A stretch of DNA of 64,000 nt, from positions 62,001 to 126,000 of the forward strand of contig DATGLV010000031.1 of NCBI GenBank assembly GCA_035293945.1, in the 5' to 3' direction. This stretch comes from VAZQ01 sp035293945 (GTDB taxonomy: Bacteria > Pseudomonadota > Alphaproteobacteria > Rhizobiales > Xanthobacteraceae). Under the pieces are notes generated by a model. The model was not told where the DNA came from. It searched no databases and saw only the letters and a program-made list of their open reading frames with translations. The position numbers and the translations under genes are program-made. This document shows positions 52,769-62,109 of this stretch, piece by piece; within the stretch, counting starts at the first letter, position 1; each line of letters opens with the position of its first letter.

Positions 52769-53064
52769 GAAGGGCCCAGAGCCGGGGGCAAGCACCTTTC
52801 GCGGAGCATAGTGGGCGTGCATGATGCGGCAGCGCGCCCGCCGGGCTGGTGCAAACGCGGACTGCATTCCCAAGGGCGTGCGCGCTCGCGACTTGTGGGC
52901 GGCCGCGACAGCGGTTCAAATCCGTCGCGATGAGGCGATCTTGCCGAGCGCTGTCGGCAAAGGCCGCGCGCAAATCGCAAAAAATAACAAAACAAAGACA
53001 AGAAAAAATTTTGGTCTAGGGGTGTCGCTATGGAATTGAGGTTTCCGGGCTAGCGCTTGCGCGA

Positions 53065-53095
53065 GTTTGCACCGGAACGTCAAATTGGCGGCACG
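53065..53095. repeat. Partial MITE-like element before the RND adaptor gene
   Basis: The leftward strand reads GTGCCGCCAATTTGACGTTC then CGGTGC, matching the left end of copies B and C for about 25 bases. The remaining gap from 52769 to 53064 has no gene that I can support. Confidence 0.55.
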
Positions 53096-53108
53096 AGAGG
53101 GAACGCGG

Positions 53109-54284
53109 ATGAAGCGCGTCTTGCTTGCGGTTCTGTTGTTGCTGCTGCTGGCCGGCGGCTATTTCTTTCGTGACCTTTTTTTCCAGGCTGGTGGCGAGAC
53201 GCGGTCGGCGCGCCCAGCACCCGCGCAGTCGGTCGTTGCCGATGTGGCGGTGCAATCGCCGGCCCCGATCCTGGTGGGCGCTATCGGTACCGTGCAGCCG
53301 ATCGCGACCGTGATGATCAAATCGCGGATGGACGGCGAGATCGCCAGCGTCAATTTCGAGGAAGGCCAGGAGGTCAACGAGGGCGACGTCCTGTTCACGC
53401 TCGACGACCGCGCGGTGCGCGCCCAGCTCGAGCAGGCGCAGGCCAACCTCGAGCGCGACAAGGCGCAGCTCGAGCGCAACCGCGTCGAGGTGAAGCGCCA
53501 GACCGAGCTCGCCGGCCGCGGGGTTGCGCCGGCGCAAAAGCTCGAGGACGTGGAGACGAGCGTAGCGGTGTCGGACGCAACAGTGCGTGCGAGCCAGGCC
53601 ACCTTGGACAATGCCCGGGTCAACCTCAACTACACGACCATCCGCGCGCCGATCTCCGGCCGCACGGGCTCGGTCGCCTTGAAGCGTGGCAATATCGTCA
53701 AGGCGGTCGACACGGCGCCGACCGTCGCTCCGCTCGTGACCATCACGCAGGTCAAGCCGATCTACGTGGCGCTGACGGTGCCGGAGCGCTACCTCTCGGA
53801 TCTGCGGACCGCCATGGCGGCCGGCCCGGTCGCCGTTTCCGCCACCGTCCCCAATCAGGCGCCGATCACCGGCACGCTCACATTCATCGATAATCAGGTC
53901 GACACCACGACCGGCACGATCGCGCTGAAGGCCAAGTTCGCCAATGACGACGAGCGGCTGTGGCCGGGGCAGTTCGTCAATGTGGTGCTGACGCTCGGCG
54001 TGGACCCCAACGCCGTTGTGGTGCCCAGCATCGCCATCCAGGTCGGGCCGAATGGCCCCTATGTATTTGTGATTCGGCAGGACTCGACCGTCGAGCTGCG
54101 CCTCGTCAAGCCCGACAGAAATGTAGGCGATAAGACCGTTATTGCGGCGGGACTGTCCGCCGGCGAGCGGGTTGTGGTCGACGGGCAGCTGCGCCTCGGC
54201 AACGGCACGCGTGTCAACGTGCAGGGGCCGCAGGCTTCGCCCGCCAAGCCGCAGGCTACCCCGGTCGCGGAGCGCACGCCGTGA
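53109..54284 (+). CDS. RND efflux periplasmic adaptor (membrane fusion protein)
   Basis: 391 residues from ATG 53109. N-terminal anchor (MKRVLLAVLLLLLLAGGYFF), lipoyl half-motifs around GEIASVNFEEGQEVNEGDVL and RAPISGRTGSVALKRGNIV, an alpha-hairpin (RAQLEQAQANLERDKAQLER) and beta-barrel plus membrane-proximal domains (DNQVDTTTGTIALKAKF). It links the RND pump and an outer-membrane channel. MdtA-like. Stop overlaps the pump start in GTGA. No outer-membrane factor gene follows. Confidence 0.94.
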   Translation: MKRVLLAVLLLLLLAGGYFFRDLFFQAGGETRSARPAPAQSVVADVAVQSPAPILVGAIGTVQPIATVMIKSRMDGEIASVNFEEGQEVNEGDVLFTLDDRAVRAQLEQAQANLERDKAQLERNRVEVKRQTELAGRGVAPAQKLEDVETSVAVSDATVRASQATLDNARVNLNYTTIRAPISGRTGSVALKRGNIVKAVDTAPTVAPLVTITQVKPIYVALTVPERYLSDLRTAMAAGPVAVSATVPNQAPITGTLTFIDNQVDTTTGTIALKAKFANDDERLWPGQFVNVVLTLGVDPNAVVVPSIAIQVGPNGPYVFVIRQDSTVELRLVKPDRNVGDKTVIAAGLSAGERVVVDGQLRLGNGTRVNVQGPQASPAKPQATPVAERTP

Positions 54285-57200
54285 ATCTCCCCACCCTGTG
54301 CATCGAACGGCCGGTCATGACGACGCTGCTGACCGCCGCGATCCTGATGGTGGGAGCGGTCGGCTACGGATTCCTGCCGGTGGCGGCGCTGCCGCAAGTC
54401 GACTTCCCCACGATTGCGGTCACCACCACGTTGCCGGGTGCGAGCCCGGAGACCATGGCGTCCTCGGTCGCGACTCCGCTCGAGCGCGAGTTCTCGGCGA
54501 TCGCCGGCGTCGATTCCATCACCTCGACCAGCGGGCTCGGCAACGGTCGCATCACCATCCAGTTCATCCTGACGCGCAACATCGATGCCGCCGCGCAGGA
54601 CGTGCAGGCGGCGATCGCCAATGCGGCCAAGAAGCTGCCGGTCGAGATGACGACCCCGCCGTCCTACCGCAAGGTCAATCCGGGATCGGCGGCGGTCCTG
54701 CAGATGACGCTCACCTCCGACACCCTGCCGTTGTCGACGATCGACGAATATGCCGAGGTCAATATCGGGCAGCGGCTCTCGACCCTCGACGGCGTGGCCC
54801 AGGTCAATATTTTCGGTCCGCAGAAATTCGCCGTCCGCGTCCAGGTCGATCCCGAGCAGCTGGCGGTGCGCGGGATCGGGCTCGACGAGGTGCAGCGGGC
54901 GCTCGCCGCCGCCAGCTCGACCACGCCGGTCGGCGCGCTGAGCGGACCGCGGAAGGCAGCGACCCTGCAGGCCAATACGCAGCCGATGAAGGCCGCGAAT
55001 TACGAGCCGTTGATCATCGCCTATCGCAACGGCGCGCCGGTCCGCCTGCGCGATGTCGCCCATGTGATCGACGGCGTCGAGCTCAACAAGAACGGCAATT
55101 GGTACAACGGCAAGCGGTCCATCACGGTCGCGGTCTCGCGCCAGCCAGACGCCAACACCGTTGCGGTCGTGGACCAGATCAGGGCGCTGATCCCGGTCTT
55201 TCGCGCCGAGCTGCCGGGCGCAGTGGACATCACCGTGCTCAACGACCGCGCCGCGCCGATCAAGGACGCGGTCCGCGACGTGCAATATACGCTCGGCCTC
55301 ACCGTGATCCTAGTCATTCTGGTCATCTTCCTGTTCGTGCGCCGCGCCTCGGCCACCATCATTCCGGCGCTCGCCCTGCCGGTGTCGATCGTCGGCACCT
55401 TCGCGGCGATGTATCTCGGCGGCTATTCGCTCAACAACGTCTCCTTGATGGCCTTGACGCTGGCGGTCGGCTTCGTGGTCGACGACGCGATCGTCATGCT
55501 GGAGAACATCGTGCGCCATACCGAGGACGGCCTCGCTCCCATGGAGGCCGCGCTCAAGGGCGCGCGCGAGATCACCTTCACCATCATCTCGATGACGCTC
55601 TCGCTCGTCGCCGTCTTCATCCCGGTGTTCTTCATGGGCGGCGTCGTCGGCCGCGTGTTCCATGAATTCGCGATCGTCATCGGCATGGCGATCCTGGTCT
55701 CGGGCTTCGTCTCGTTGACGCTCACCCCGATGCTGTGCAGCCGTTTCCTGCGCCCGGGCGCCCAGCATGCTGATGCCGGAGCTTTTTCCCGCATCCTGGA
55801 GCGCGGCTTCGAAGGCATGTTGCGGGCCTATGAGCGGTCGCTCGGCGTCGTCCTGCGCCATGCGCGGGTCACCATCGCGCTCACGCTGGTGACGATCGCG
55901 GCGACCGGCTGGGGCTTCTATGCCATCAAGAAGGGCTTCTTCCCGATTGAAGATACCGGCTTCATCGTCGGCGGCACCGAGACCGCGGAAGACACCTCCT
56001 ATGGGGGCATGGTGGAGAAGCAGCTCGCGGTCGATCGCATCATCCGCGCCAATCCTTACGTGGTCGCCTACAATATGGAGGTCGGCATCGGCGGCTCCCG
56101 TTTCGGCATCAACAGCGGGGATCTCTATATCGAGCTCAAGCCGCGCGGCCAGCGGCCGCCGATTGGTGAGGTCATCCAACAGCTGCGGCGCGAGGTCAGC
56201 GCGGTCACCGGCATCAACGTGTTCCTCAATCCGGTGCAGAATCTCAATATCGGCGCGCGCCCGAGCAAGAGCCTCTATCAATACACGTTGCAGGCCGGCG
56301 ATCTGCAGGAGTTGTTCCGCTTCGCTCCGCTGGTCGATGCGGCCATCCGCAAGCTGCCGGGCCTGCAGGACATATCCTCGGATCTGCAGATCAGGAGCCC
56401 GCAGGCGGTGCTCAACATCGATCAGGAGAAGGCCGCGACGCTGGGCCTCACCGCCGATCAAATTCGCAACACGCTGTACGATTCCTTCGGCTCGCGGCAG
56501 GTCGCCACCATCTACACCGCCAGCAACGACTACGCGGTGATCCTGGAGCTCGATCCGAAGTACCAGGAGAACACCGACAATTTGTCGAAGACCTTCATCC
56601 GCGCGGCGTCCGGCCAGCTGGTGCCGCTCGAAACCGTGGCGACGGTGAGCCGGGCAGCGGGCCCCCTGACCGTCAACCACCAGGGCCAGCTGCCGGCGGT
56701 GACCATCTCGTTCAATCTCGCGCCCGGGGTCTCGCTCGGCGAAGCGATCGAGCGCATCCAGCAGATGGAGCGCCAGCTCGTCTTCCCGCCGACCATAACG
56801 GCCGGATTTGCCGGCACCGCGCAGGTGTTCCAGCAGTCGCTGCACGGCCAGGGCTGGCTCCTGCTCGCGACCGTGATTGTCATCTACATCGTGCTCGGCA
56901 TCCTGTACGAAAGCTTCGTGCATCCGATCACGATTCTTTCGGGCCTGCCGGCGGCGGGCATCGGCGCGCTCTTGACGCTCTGGTTGTTCAACATGGAGTT
57001 GAGCGTGATCGCTATCATCGGCATCATCATGCTGGTGGGCATCGTCAAGAAGAACGCGATCATGATGATCGACTTCGCCATCGATGCGCAGCGCAACCTG
57101 GGCGAGCCCCCGGAACGGGCGATCTACCGCGCCTGCGTCCTGCGCTTCCGGCCCATCATGATGACCACCATGGCGGCGATCATGGGAACCCTGCCGATCG

Positions 57201-57394
57201 CGCTCGGGCTCGGCGCCGGCGGCGAGCTGCGCCAGCCCCTCGGCGTCGCGGTCGTCGGCGGCCTGTTGACCTCGCAGCTCCTGACCCTGTTCATCACGCC
57301 CGTCATTTATCTGTCGCTCGAGGACGCGCGCCGCGCCGTGCTGGGCGCGATCGGCGGCCGCAAGCCCACGCAGCCGTTGCAGCCGGCGGAATAG
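54281..57394 (+). CDS. RND multidrug efflux transporter (MdtB/MdtC-like)
   Basis: 1037 residues, proton-driven trimeric pump. Family features: FPTIAVTTTLPGASPETMAS at the first periplasmic loop, TM4 motif VVDDAIVMLENIVRH with the proton-relay Asp pair, GFAGTAQVFQQSLHGQGWLL, and VGIVKKNAIMMIDFAIDAQR in TM10. Two similar halves with large porter loops, as usual. Cotranslated with the adaptor gene. Substrate unknown; single-pump gene where E. coli mdtBC has two. Confidence 0.95.
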   Translation: MNLPTLCIERPVMTTLLTAAILMVGAVGYGFLPVAALPQVDFPTIAVTTTLPGASPETMASSVATPLEREFSAIAGVDSITSTSGLGNGRITIQFILTRNIDAAAQDVQAAIANAAKKLPVEMTTPPSYRKVNPGSAAVLQMTLTSDTLPLSTIDEYAEVNIGQRLSTLDGVAQVNIFGPQKFAVRVQVDPEQLAVRGIGLDEVQRALAAASSTTPVGALSGPRKAATLQANTQPMKAANYEPLIIAYRNGAPVRLRDVAHVIDGVELNKNGNWYNGKRSITVAVSRQPDANTVAVVDQIRALIPVFRAELPGAVDITVLNDRAAPIKDAVRDVQYTLGLTVILVILVIFLFVRRASATIIPALALPVSIVGTFAAMYLGGYSLNNVSLMALTLAVGFVVDDAIVMLENIVRHTEDGLAPMEAALKGAREITFTIISMTLSLVAVFIPVFFMGGVVGRVFHEFAIVIGMAILVSGFVSLTLTPMLCSRFLRPGAQHADAGAFSRILERGFEGMLRAYERSLGVVLRHARVTIALTLVTIAATGWGFYAIKKGFFPIEDTGFIVGGTETAEDTSYGGMVEKQLAVDRIIRANPYVVAYNMEVGIGGSRFGINSGDLYIELKPRGQRPPIGEVIQQLRREVSAVTGINVFLNPVQNLNIGARPSKSLYQYTLQAGDLQELFRFAPLVDAAIRKLPGLQDISSDLQIRSPQAVLNIDQEKAATLGLTADQIRNTLYDSFGSRQVATIYTASNDYAVILELDPKYQENTDNLSKTFIRAASGQLVPLETVATVSRAAGPLTVNHQGQLPAVTISFNLAPGVSLGEAIERIQQMERQLVFPPTITAGFAGTAQVFQQSLHGQGWLLLATVIVIYIVLGILYESFVHPITILSGLPAAGIGALLTLWLFNMELSVIAIIGIIMLVGIVKKNAIMMIDFAIDAQRNLGEPPERAIYRACVLRFRPIMMTTMAAIMGTLPIALGLGAGGELRQPLGVAVVGGLLTSQLLTLFITPVIYLSLEDARRAVLGAIGGRKPTQPLQPAE

Positions 57395-57565
57395 ACCGGG
57401 CGTTTTTGGGACTCTCGCCGCTCGTTAACCGGTGCGGTTTCCCGGCGATGCAGGATCGAGTATCGTTTCCCCGGCTGGAATACGGGCGCAATCGCCTGGT
57501 GGGCTCGATCTGACGGGGGCTTTGGGCGCCGTGAGGGCGGCGTGGAATTCAGCGGAGTTGAGAAG

Positions 57566-58435
57566 ATGCGCAGCGCATTTTGCCTTGCGGGTGCGATATT
57601 GGTCGCGGTGACGCTACCGGCAGCGAGCCAGACCAACGGCCTGTTGCAGTCGATCGTGCCGGGCTTCAGCCAGCAGAAGGGATCGCCGGAGCTCTGGAAG
57701 CAGTGCGAAGGTCAGGACGGGATTTCGCTCGACAAGCAGATAGAAGGCTGCAATGCGGTGATCGACTACGGCGGTGAGAACGACCTCAATGTCGCCGGCG
57801 CCTACGTCAATCGCGGCGATGCCTACCGGGACAGCGGCGACCTCGATCGTGCCCTGCAGGACTTCAACAAGGCGATCACGCTCAACAAGTTGCTGGCCGG
57901 CGGCTATTTCGGCCGCGCTTCGGTATTCGTCGCCAAGGGGCAGCTCGACTTCGCCATTCTCGACTACAACCAGGCGATCAAGCTCGATCCAAAATCCTCC
58001 GACAGCTACTTCAACCGCGGCACCGTGTATTCGATGCAGGGCCAGTACGATCGGGCGGTGCAGGATTTCGATCAGGTAATACGCATGAATCCCAAAAACG
58101 CGGCCGCATACAACAACCGCTGCTTCGCCCGCGCCAAGGCCGGCCAGGCGCAACAGGCGCTCCCCGATTGCGAAGAGGCGCTGCAGCTGCGACCCTATGA
58201 TGCAGAGTACTTGGACACGCGCGGGTTCGCCAACCTGAAGCTCGGTCAGCTCGACAAGGCGATGGCCGACTACAGCGATGCTCTCGACATCAATCCCAAG
58301 CTTCCGACCTCGCTGTATGGCCGCGGAATCGCGCGATTGCGCAAGGGCGATCGGCGCGGCAGCACTGATATTGCGGCTGCGAAGGCGATCGATGCCGATA
58401 TAGCGACGGAATTCGCCCGCTACGGCATAAAATGA
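57566..58435 (+). CDS. Exported tetratricopeptide-repeat protein
   Basis: 289 residues from ATG 57566, which opens a signal peptide (MRSAFCLAGAILVAVTLPAA). About five TPR units follow, e.g. AGAYVNRGDAYRDSGDLDRA, SYFNRGTVYSMQGQYDRAVQ and AYNNRCFARAKAGQAQQALP. A cysteine pair is in LWKQCEGQDGISLDKQIEGC. TPRs mediate protein contacts; a periplasmic scaffold role is likely but the partners are unknown. Confidence 0.85.
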   Translation: MRSAFCLAGAILVAVTLPAASQTNGLLQSIVPGFSQQKGSPELWKQCEGQDGISLDKQIEGCNAVIDYGGENDLNVAGAYVNRGDAYRDSGDLDRALQDFNKAITLNKLLAGGYFGRASVFVAKGQLDFAILDYNQAIKLDPKSSDSYFNRGTVYSMQGQYDRAVQDFDQVIRMNPKNAAAYNNRCFARAKAGQAQQALPDCEEALQLRPYDAEYLDTRGFANLKLGQLDKAMADYSDALDINPKLPTSLYGRGIARLRKGDRRGSTDIAAAKAIDADIATEFARYGIK

Positions 58436-58510
58436 TCGCTGCACCGGCAAATTAACCAGAATTAACTAAACAAATAGAGAGGCGCCCAGCATAAACAGGT
58501 TGTAGCTGCG

Positions 58511-58525
58511 TTAACGCCGGGTTAA
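58511..58525. promoter_or_regulatory. Perfect CtrA box upstream of the beta-propeller gene
   Basis: TTAA-CGCCGGG-TTAA: exact TTAA-N7-TTAA consensus, 76 bp upstream of the ATG at 58602. A second near-match, TTAA-CCAGAA-TTAA (58452-58465), has one base less spacing. CtrA is encoded in this window at 25.6 kb. Confidence 0.65.
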
Positions 58526-58601
58526 TGTCAGCTCGGAGGGTGGCGAAGCACTCTTACAATTCGGGCGTCAACCATTTCGTGCGTCAAACGGAGGAAAGCC
58601 T

Positions 58602-59702
58602 ATGCGTACGGTAACTAAGCTGCTGCTGTCAGCGGCGGTCGGCCTGTCGGCGTTTGCCGGCGCCGCCAACGCCGCCGAACTCAGGCAAATCGGGACGATC
58701 TCGATCCCGGGTCAGCCGCTGAACTCGTTCGACATCAGCTTCATCGATCAATCGACCGGCCTCTACTATCTGGCCGACCGCAGCAACAAGGGCATCGACA
58801 TCATCGATACCAAGAAGGGTACCTTCGTGGGCCGCGCCGAGGGCGCGGTCGGCCCGGTCATGAAGAAGGACGGCACCTGCTGCAACAACGACCACTCCGG
58901 TCCGAACGGCGTGCTGGTTGCCGGCAAGGATATCTGGGTCGGTGACGGCGACAGCACCGTGAAGGTGTACGATGCCAAGACGCTGAAGCTCCTCGACACC
59001 ATCAAGACCGGCGGTGAAGCTCGCGCCGACGAGCTCGGCTATGATCCGAAGGATGGCATCATCGCCATCGCCAACAATGCCGACGAGCCGCCGTTCCTCT
59101 CCTTTATCTCGACCAAGCCGGGCCACAAGATTCTCGGCAAGCTGGTGGAGGAGCACTTCTCCGACGGCATGGAACAGACCATGTATAACCCGGAAGATGG
59201 CCTGTTCTACACCGACATCCCGGAGATGGACAAAGACAAGACCAAGGGCGGGCTGCTGGTTACCGATCCGAAGACCGCCAAGCAGCTGAAGATCATCCCG
59301 GTCGATAGCTGCGTTCCGCACGGCATCGCCTTCGGCAAGGGCGGCAACGTGTTCCTCGGCTGCAATGCCAACGGCAAAGGCGTGCCCGCCAAGCTCGTCG
59401 TGGTGAACTGGAAGTCCGGCAAGACCGTCGCCGAGATTCCCGGCGTCGGCGGCTCGGATGAATCCGCGGCCGATCTCAAGAACGAGCGGTACTACTCGGC
59501 TCTCAACGGCAATCCGGACGGCCCGATCCTGTCGGTCGTCGACGCCAAGACCAACAAGCTGACGCAGAAGATCCCGACCGGTCCGGGCGCCCACTCGGTC
59601 GCGGTGAACGAGCAGACCGGCCGCGTCTATGTTCCGATCGCGGTTGAGGCTGGCCCGCTCAAGGGCGGCTGCGGCTGCATCGCGGTCTACGGCACCGAGT
59701 AA
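58602..59702 (+). CDS. Exported beta-propeller (YncE/NHL-like) protein
   Basis: 366 residues with a signal peptide (LLLSAAVGLSAFAGAANA). Repeated blade motifs: LYYLADRSNKGIDIIDTKKG, KVYDAKTLKLLDTIKTGG, LVVVNWKSGKTVAEIPGVG, SVVDAKTNKLTQKIPTGPGA and HSVAVNEQTGRVYVPI. Such propellers are ligand-binding periplasmic proteins. Cysteine groups (GTCCNNDH, DSCVPHG, GCGCIAV) could bind metal or form disulfides. Strong use of AAG, ATC, GAC and GGC codons suggests high expression. A CtrA box upstream and a strong terminator downstream make it a single-gene unit. Confidence 0.82.
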   Translation: MRTVTKLLLSAAVGLSAFAGAANAAELRQIGTISIPGQPLNSFDISFIDQSTGLYYLADRSNKGIDIIDTKKGTFVGRAEGAVGPVMKKDGTCCNNDHSGPNGVLVAGKDIWVGDGDSTVKVYDAKTLKLLDTIKTGGEARADELGYDPKDGIIAIANNADEPPFLSFISTKPGHKILGKLVEEHFSDGMEQTMYNPEDGLFYTDIPEMDKDKTKGGLLVTDPKTAKQLKIIPVDSCVPHGIAFGKGGNVFLGCNANGKGVPAKLVVVNWKSGKTVAEIPGVGGSDESAADLKNERYYSALNGNPDGPILSVVDAKTNKLTQKIPTGPGAHSVAVNEQTGRVYVPIAVEAGPLKGGCGCIAVYGTE

Positions 59703-59732
59703 TTCTCGAACATCGCCATTGATAAGGCGCCG

Positions 59733-59765
59733 GATGCGCGGGGCAAGCTCCGCGCATCTTTTTTT
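59733..59765 (+). terminator. Rho-independent terminator after the beta-propeller gene
   Basis: GATGCGCGG, an 8-base loop, CCGCGCATC, then TTTTTTT (59759-59765). A perfect 9-bp stem 30 bp past the stop. Confidence 0.93.
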
Positions 59766-59821
59766 CATGAAGCGTGCGGGCGGAATGGTAGAGCTTGCGC
59801 CAGCTTCTTTCGGACAAGAGA

Positions 59822-62071
59822 ATGTCCGCACGGTCACATCAAAGCCGCCTGGCGCGGTCGATCAAGGCCCTGACGCTTATGGAGATTTCAGCCAAGAATC
59901 GGTCGGCCGACGAGCAGTTCGCCGTCGCGCTCTCGCATCACCAGGCCGGCCGGTTGGCAGAGGCCGAGAGGCTTTACCGCCAAATCTGCGCCCAGCACCC
60001 TCGGCATGTCGAAACTCTTCATTACCTCGGCGTGCTTGCCGGTCAGACGGGCCGCATGGATGTCGCGACTGACCTTATTGGCCGGGCGCTGGCCCTCAAG
60101 CCGGACTATGCGGAGGCCCGCTACAACCTCGCCAACCTCCTCGCAATGGGGAACAGGCTTGACCAAGCCATCCCACATTACGAGCAAGTCATCGCCCTCA
60201 AGCCTGACTTCGTGGAGGCGCATTTCAGCCTTGGAAATCTATACGCACTGAGCAAGAGGCTTGATCAAGCGGCCGCGCGCTTCAGGCACGTGCTGCTCCT
60301 CAAGCCGGACTTCGCCGAGGCGCATAACTGCCTCGGGACGGTGCTCGCGGATCAAGGTAACCCATTGGACGCAATAGCCTGCTTCCAGCGGGCGCTGGCG
60401 CTCAAGCCGAACTTTGCCGAGGCGCATTACAACCACGCACTTGCGCTTGAGAAGGAAGACCGGCTGGATGATGCGGCCAGAGAGTATGAGCGCGCGGTAG
60501 CACTCAAGCCGGACTTTCATGACGCGTACTACAATCTTGGAAATGTCCGGAAAAAGCAAAATCGGCTGGATGATGCGGCAAAACAGTACGAGCGGGCTTT
60601 AGCGCTCAAGCCCGAGCTTCATGCTGCCTGCTACAATCTCGGCAATGTTCGGAAAGAGCAGGAGAGGCTTGATGATGCGGCGATTCAGTACCGCCGGGCA
60701 CTGGCCCTCAAGCCGGATTACGCCGAAGCATACGACGGGCTCGGCACTGCGCTCTTGCTGCAAGGTAGGGCCGATGAGGCGTTGGCGTGCTTTGAGGGGG
60801 CGCTGGCGCTCAAGCCGGACTTCACCGTTGCGCTTAGCAATCGCGGCATGGCGTTGCGATCCTTGAATCGTCCAGCCGAGGCGCTCGCAAGCTATGAAAG
60901 GGCGCTGGCGCTCGATCCAGACTTCGTCGATGCCCTTGTCAATCGCGGCATCATGCTCCGCGATTTGAATCGCCCGCTCGATGCGCTCGCAAGTTATGAA
61001 AAGGCGCTCGCGATCAATCCCAGGAGCGCGGTTGCCTATTTCAATCTCGCCGATTCCACGGAATTCGTTCAGGGCGACCGGCACCTCGCGGCGATGCAGG
61101 CGCTTGTGCATGAAAACTTGTCGTCCGCAGACAGCTCGATGCTGTATTTCGCGCTCGGCAAGGCTTACGCCGATTTGAACGATCATGCGCGTGCCTTTGA
61201 GCATTGGCTGCAAGGTAATGCGCTCAAGCGTTCCCGCATCGTCTATGACGAGGCGAGGACTATTGCGGAATTCGAGCGCATCAAGGCAGTTTTCACGCCG
61301 GCCCTGATCAAGGAGAAGGAAGGGCACGGCGACCCCTCGGCTGTGCCCATTTTCGTTCTCGGCATGCCGCGTTCCGGCTCTACGCTGGTGGAGCAGATTC
61401 TTGCAAGCCATCCGCTGGTGCACGGCGCCGGCGAGCTGAGGGCTTTCGGGGAGGCGTTGTCGGCGCTGAACGGACCCGACGGCAACCTGCTTCCATACCC
61501 GGAATTCATTCCAGCGGCTGATGACGCCCTGTTGCGCCAAATCGGTGCCCGCTACGTGTCTGAGCTCAGAAAGCATTCGCCGACCGCTGCGCATGTAACC
61601 GATAAGATGCCGACTAACTTCTACTTCGCCGGGATGATCCATCTCGCGTTGCCCAATGCCCGTATCATTCACACTGTCCGCGACCCGGTCGACACCTGCA
61701 TCTCGTGCTTCTCCAAGCTGTTTGGGCATGGGCATGACTACAACTATGATCTGGCGGAGCTTGGCCGGTATTATCGCCGCTACCTCGCGTTGATGGCTCA
61801 TTGGCAGCGCGTGCTTCCGCAGGGGCGGATCCTCGATGTGCGCTATGAGGACGTGGTCGCCGACTTGGAAGGGCAGGCGCGCCGCATCCTGGCTCATTGC
61901 GGGCTGCCTTGGGACCCGCAATGCCTGAGCTTCTATCAATCGCCGCGACCGGTGATGACCGCAAGCGCGAGCCAGGTGCGCCAGCCGATCTACAGCAGTG
62001 CGATCGGGCGTCGGCACCGCTATGAACGGTTTATCGCCCCTTTGCTCTCAGAGTTGAATGCACCGAGCTGA
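59822..62071 (+). CDS. TPR-repeat sulfotransferase
   Basis: 749 residues from ATG 59822; ATG 59879 is also possible. About eleven consecutive 34-residue TPR units fill residues ~30-400 (e.g. VEAHFSLGNLYALSKRLDQA, HDAYYNLGNVRKKQNRLDDA). The C-terminal third is a sulfotransferase domain: the 5'-phosphosulfate loop FVLGMPRSGSTLVEQIL (~509) and the 3'-phosphate motif IIHTVRDPVDTCISCF (~613), with ENTMPTNFYF-type TDKMPTNFYFAGMI between. It transfers sulfate from PAPS to an unknown acceptor; the TPR part probably selects protein or glycan partners. Two 2OG-dioxygenase-like genes follow on the same strand. Confidence 0.9.
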   Translation: MSARSHQSRLARSIKALTLMEISAKNRSADEQFAVALSHHQAGRLAEAERLYRQICAQHPRHVETLHYLGVLAGQTGRMDVATDLIGRALALKPDYAEARYNLANLLAMGNRLDQAIPHYEQVIALKPDFVEAHFSLGNLYALSKRLDQAAARFRHVLLLKPDFAEAHNCLGTVLADQGNPLDAIACFQRALALKPNFAEAHYNHALALEKEDRLDDAAREYERAVALKPDFHDAYYNLGNVRKKQNRLDDAAKQYERALALKPELHAACYNLGNVRKEQERLDDAAIQYRRALALKPDYAEAYDGLGTALLLQGRADEALACFEGALALKPDFTVALSNRGMALRSLNRPAEALASYERALALDPDFVDALVNRGIMLRDLNRPLDALASYEKALAINPRSAVAYFNLADSTEFVQGDRHLAAMQALVHENLSSADSSMLYFALGKAYADLNDHARAFEHWLQGNALKRSRIVYDEARTIAEFERIKAVFTPALIKEKEGHGDPSAVPIFVLGMPRSGSTLVEQILASHPLVHGAGELRAFGEALSALNGPDGNLLPYPEFIPAADDALLRQIGARYVSELRKHSPTAAHVTDKMPTNFYFAGMIHLALPNARIIHTVRDPVDTCISCFSKLFGHGHDYNYDLAELGRYYRRYLALMAHWQRVLPQGRILDVRYEDVVADLEGQARRILAHCGLPWDPQCLSFYQSPRPVMTASASQVRQPIYSSAIGRRHRYERFIAPLLSELNAPS

Positions 62072-62109
62072 GCTTGGCGGCACGCCGCCCTTGATCGGGC
62101 GGTGCAGGT

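Noticed and set aside
52850..52935. GGTTCAAATCC-like stretch resembling a tRNA T-arm
   Set aside because: No acceptor, D or anticodon stems can be built around it; not a tRNA.
55310..56923. Long minus-strand frame inside the RND pump gene
   Set aside because: Antisense to a full-length RND transporter; composition (Asp/His/Arg) is that of a shadow.
59822..61020. Regular ~102-bp periodicity that could suggest a repeat array
   Set aside because: It codes for TPR units in one long gene; there are no identical repeats with unique spacers, so not a CRISPR array.
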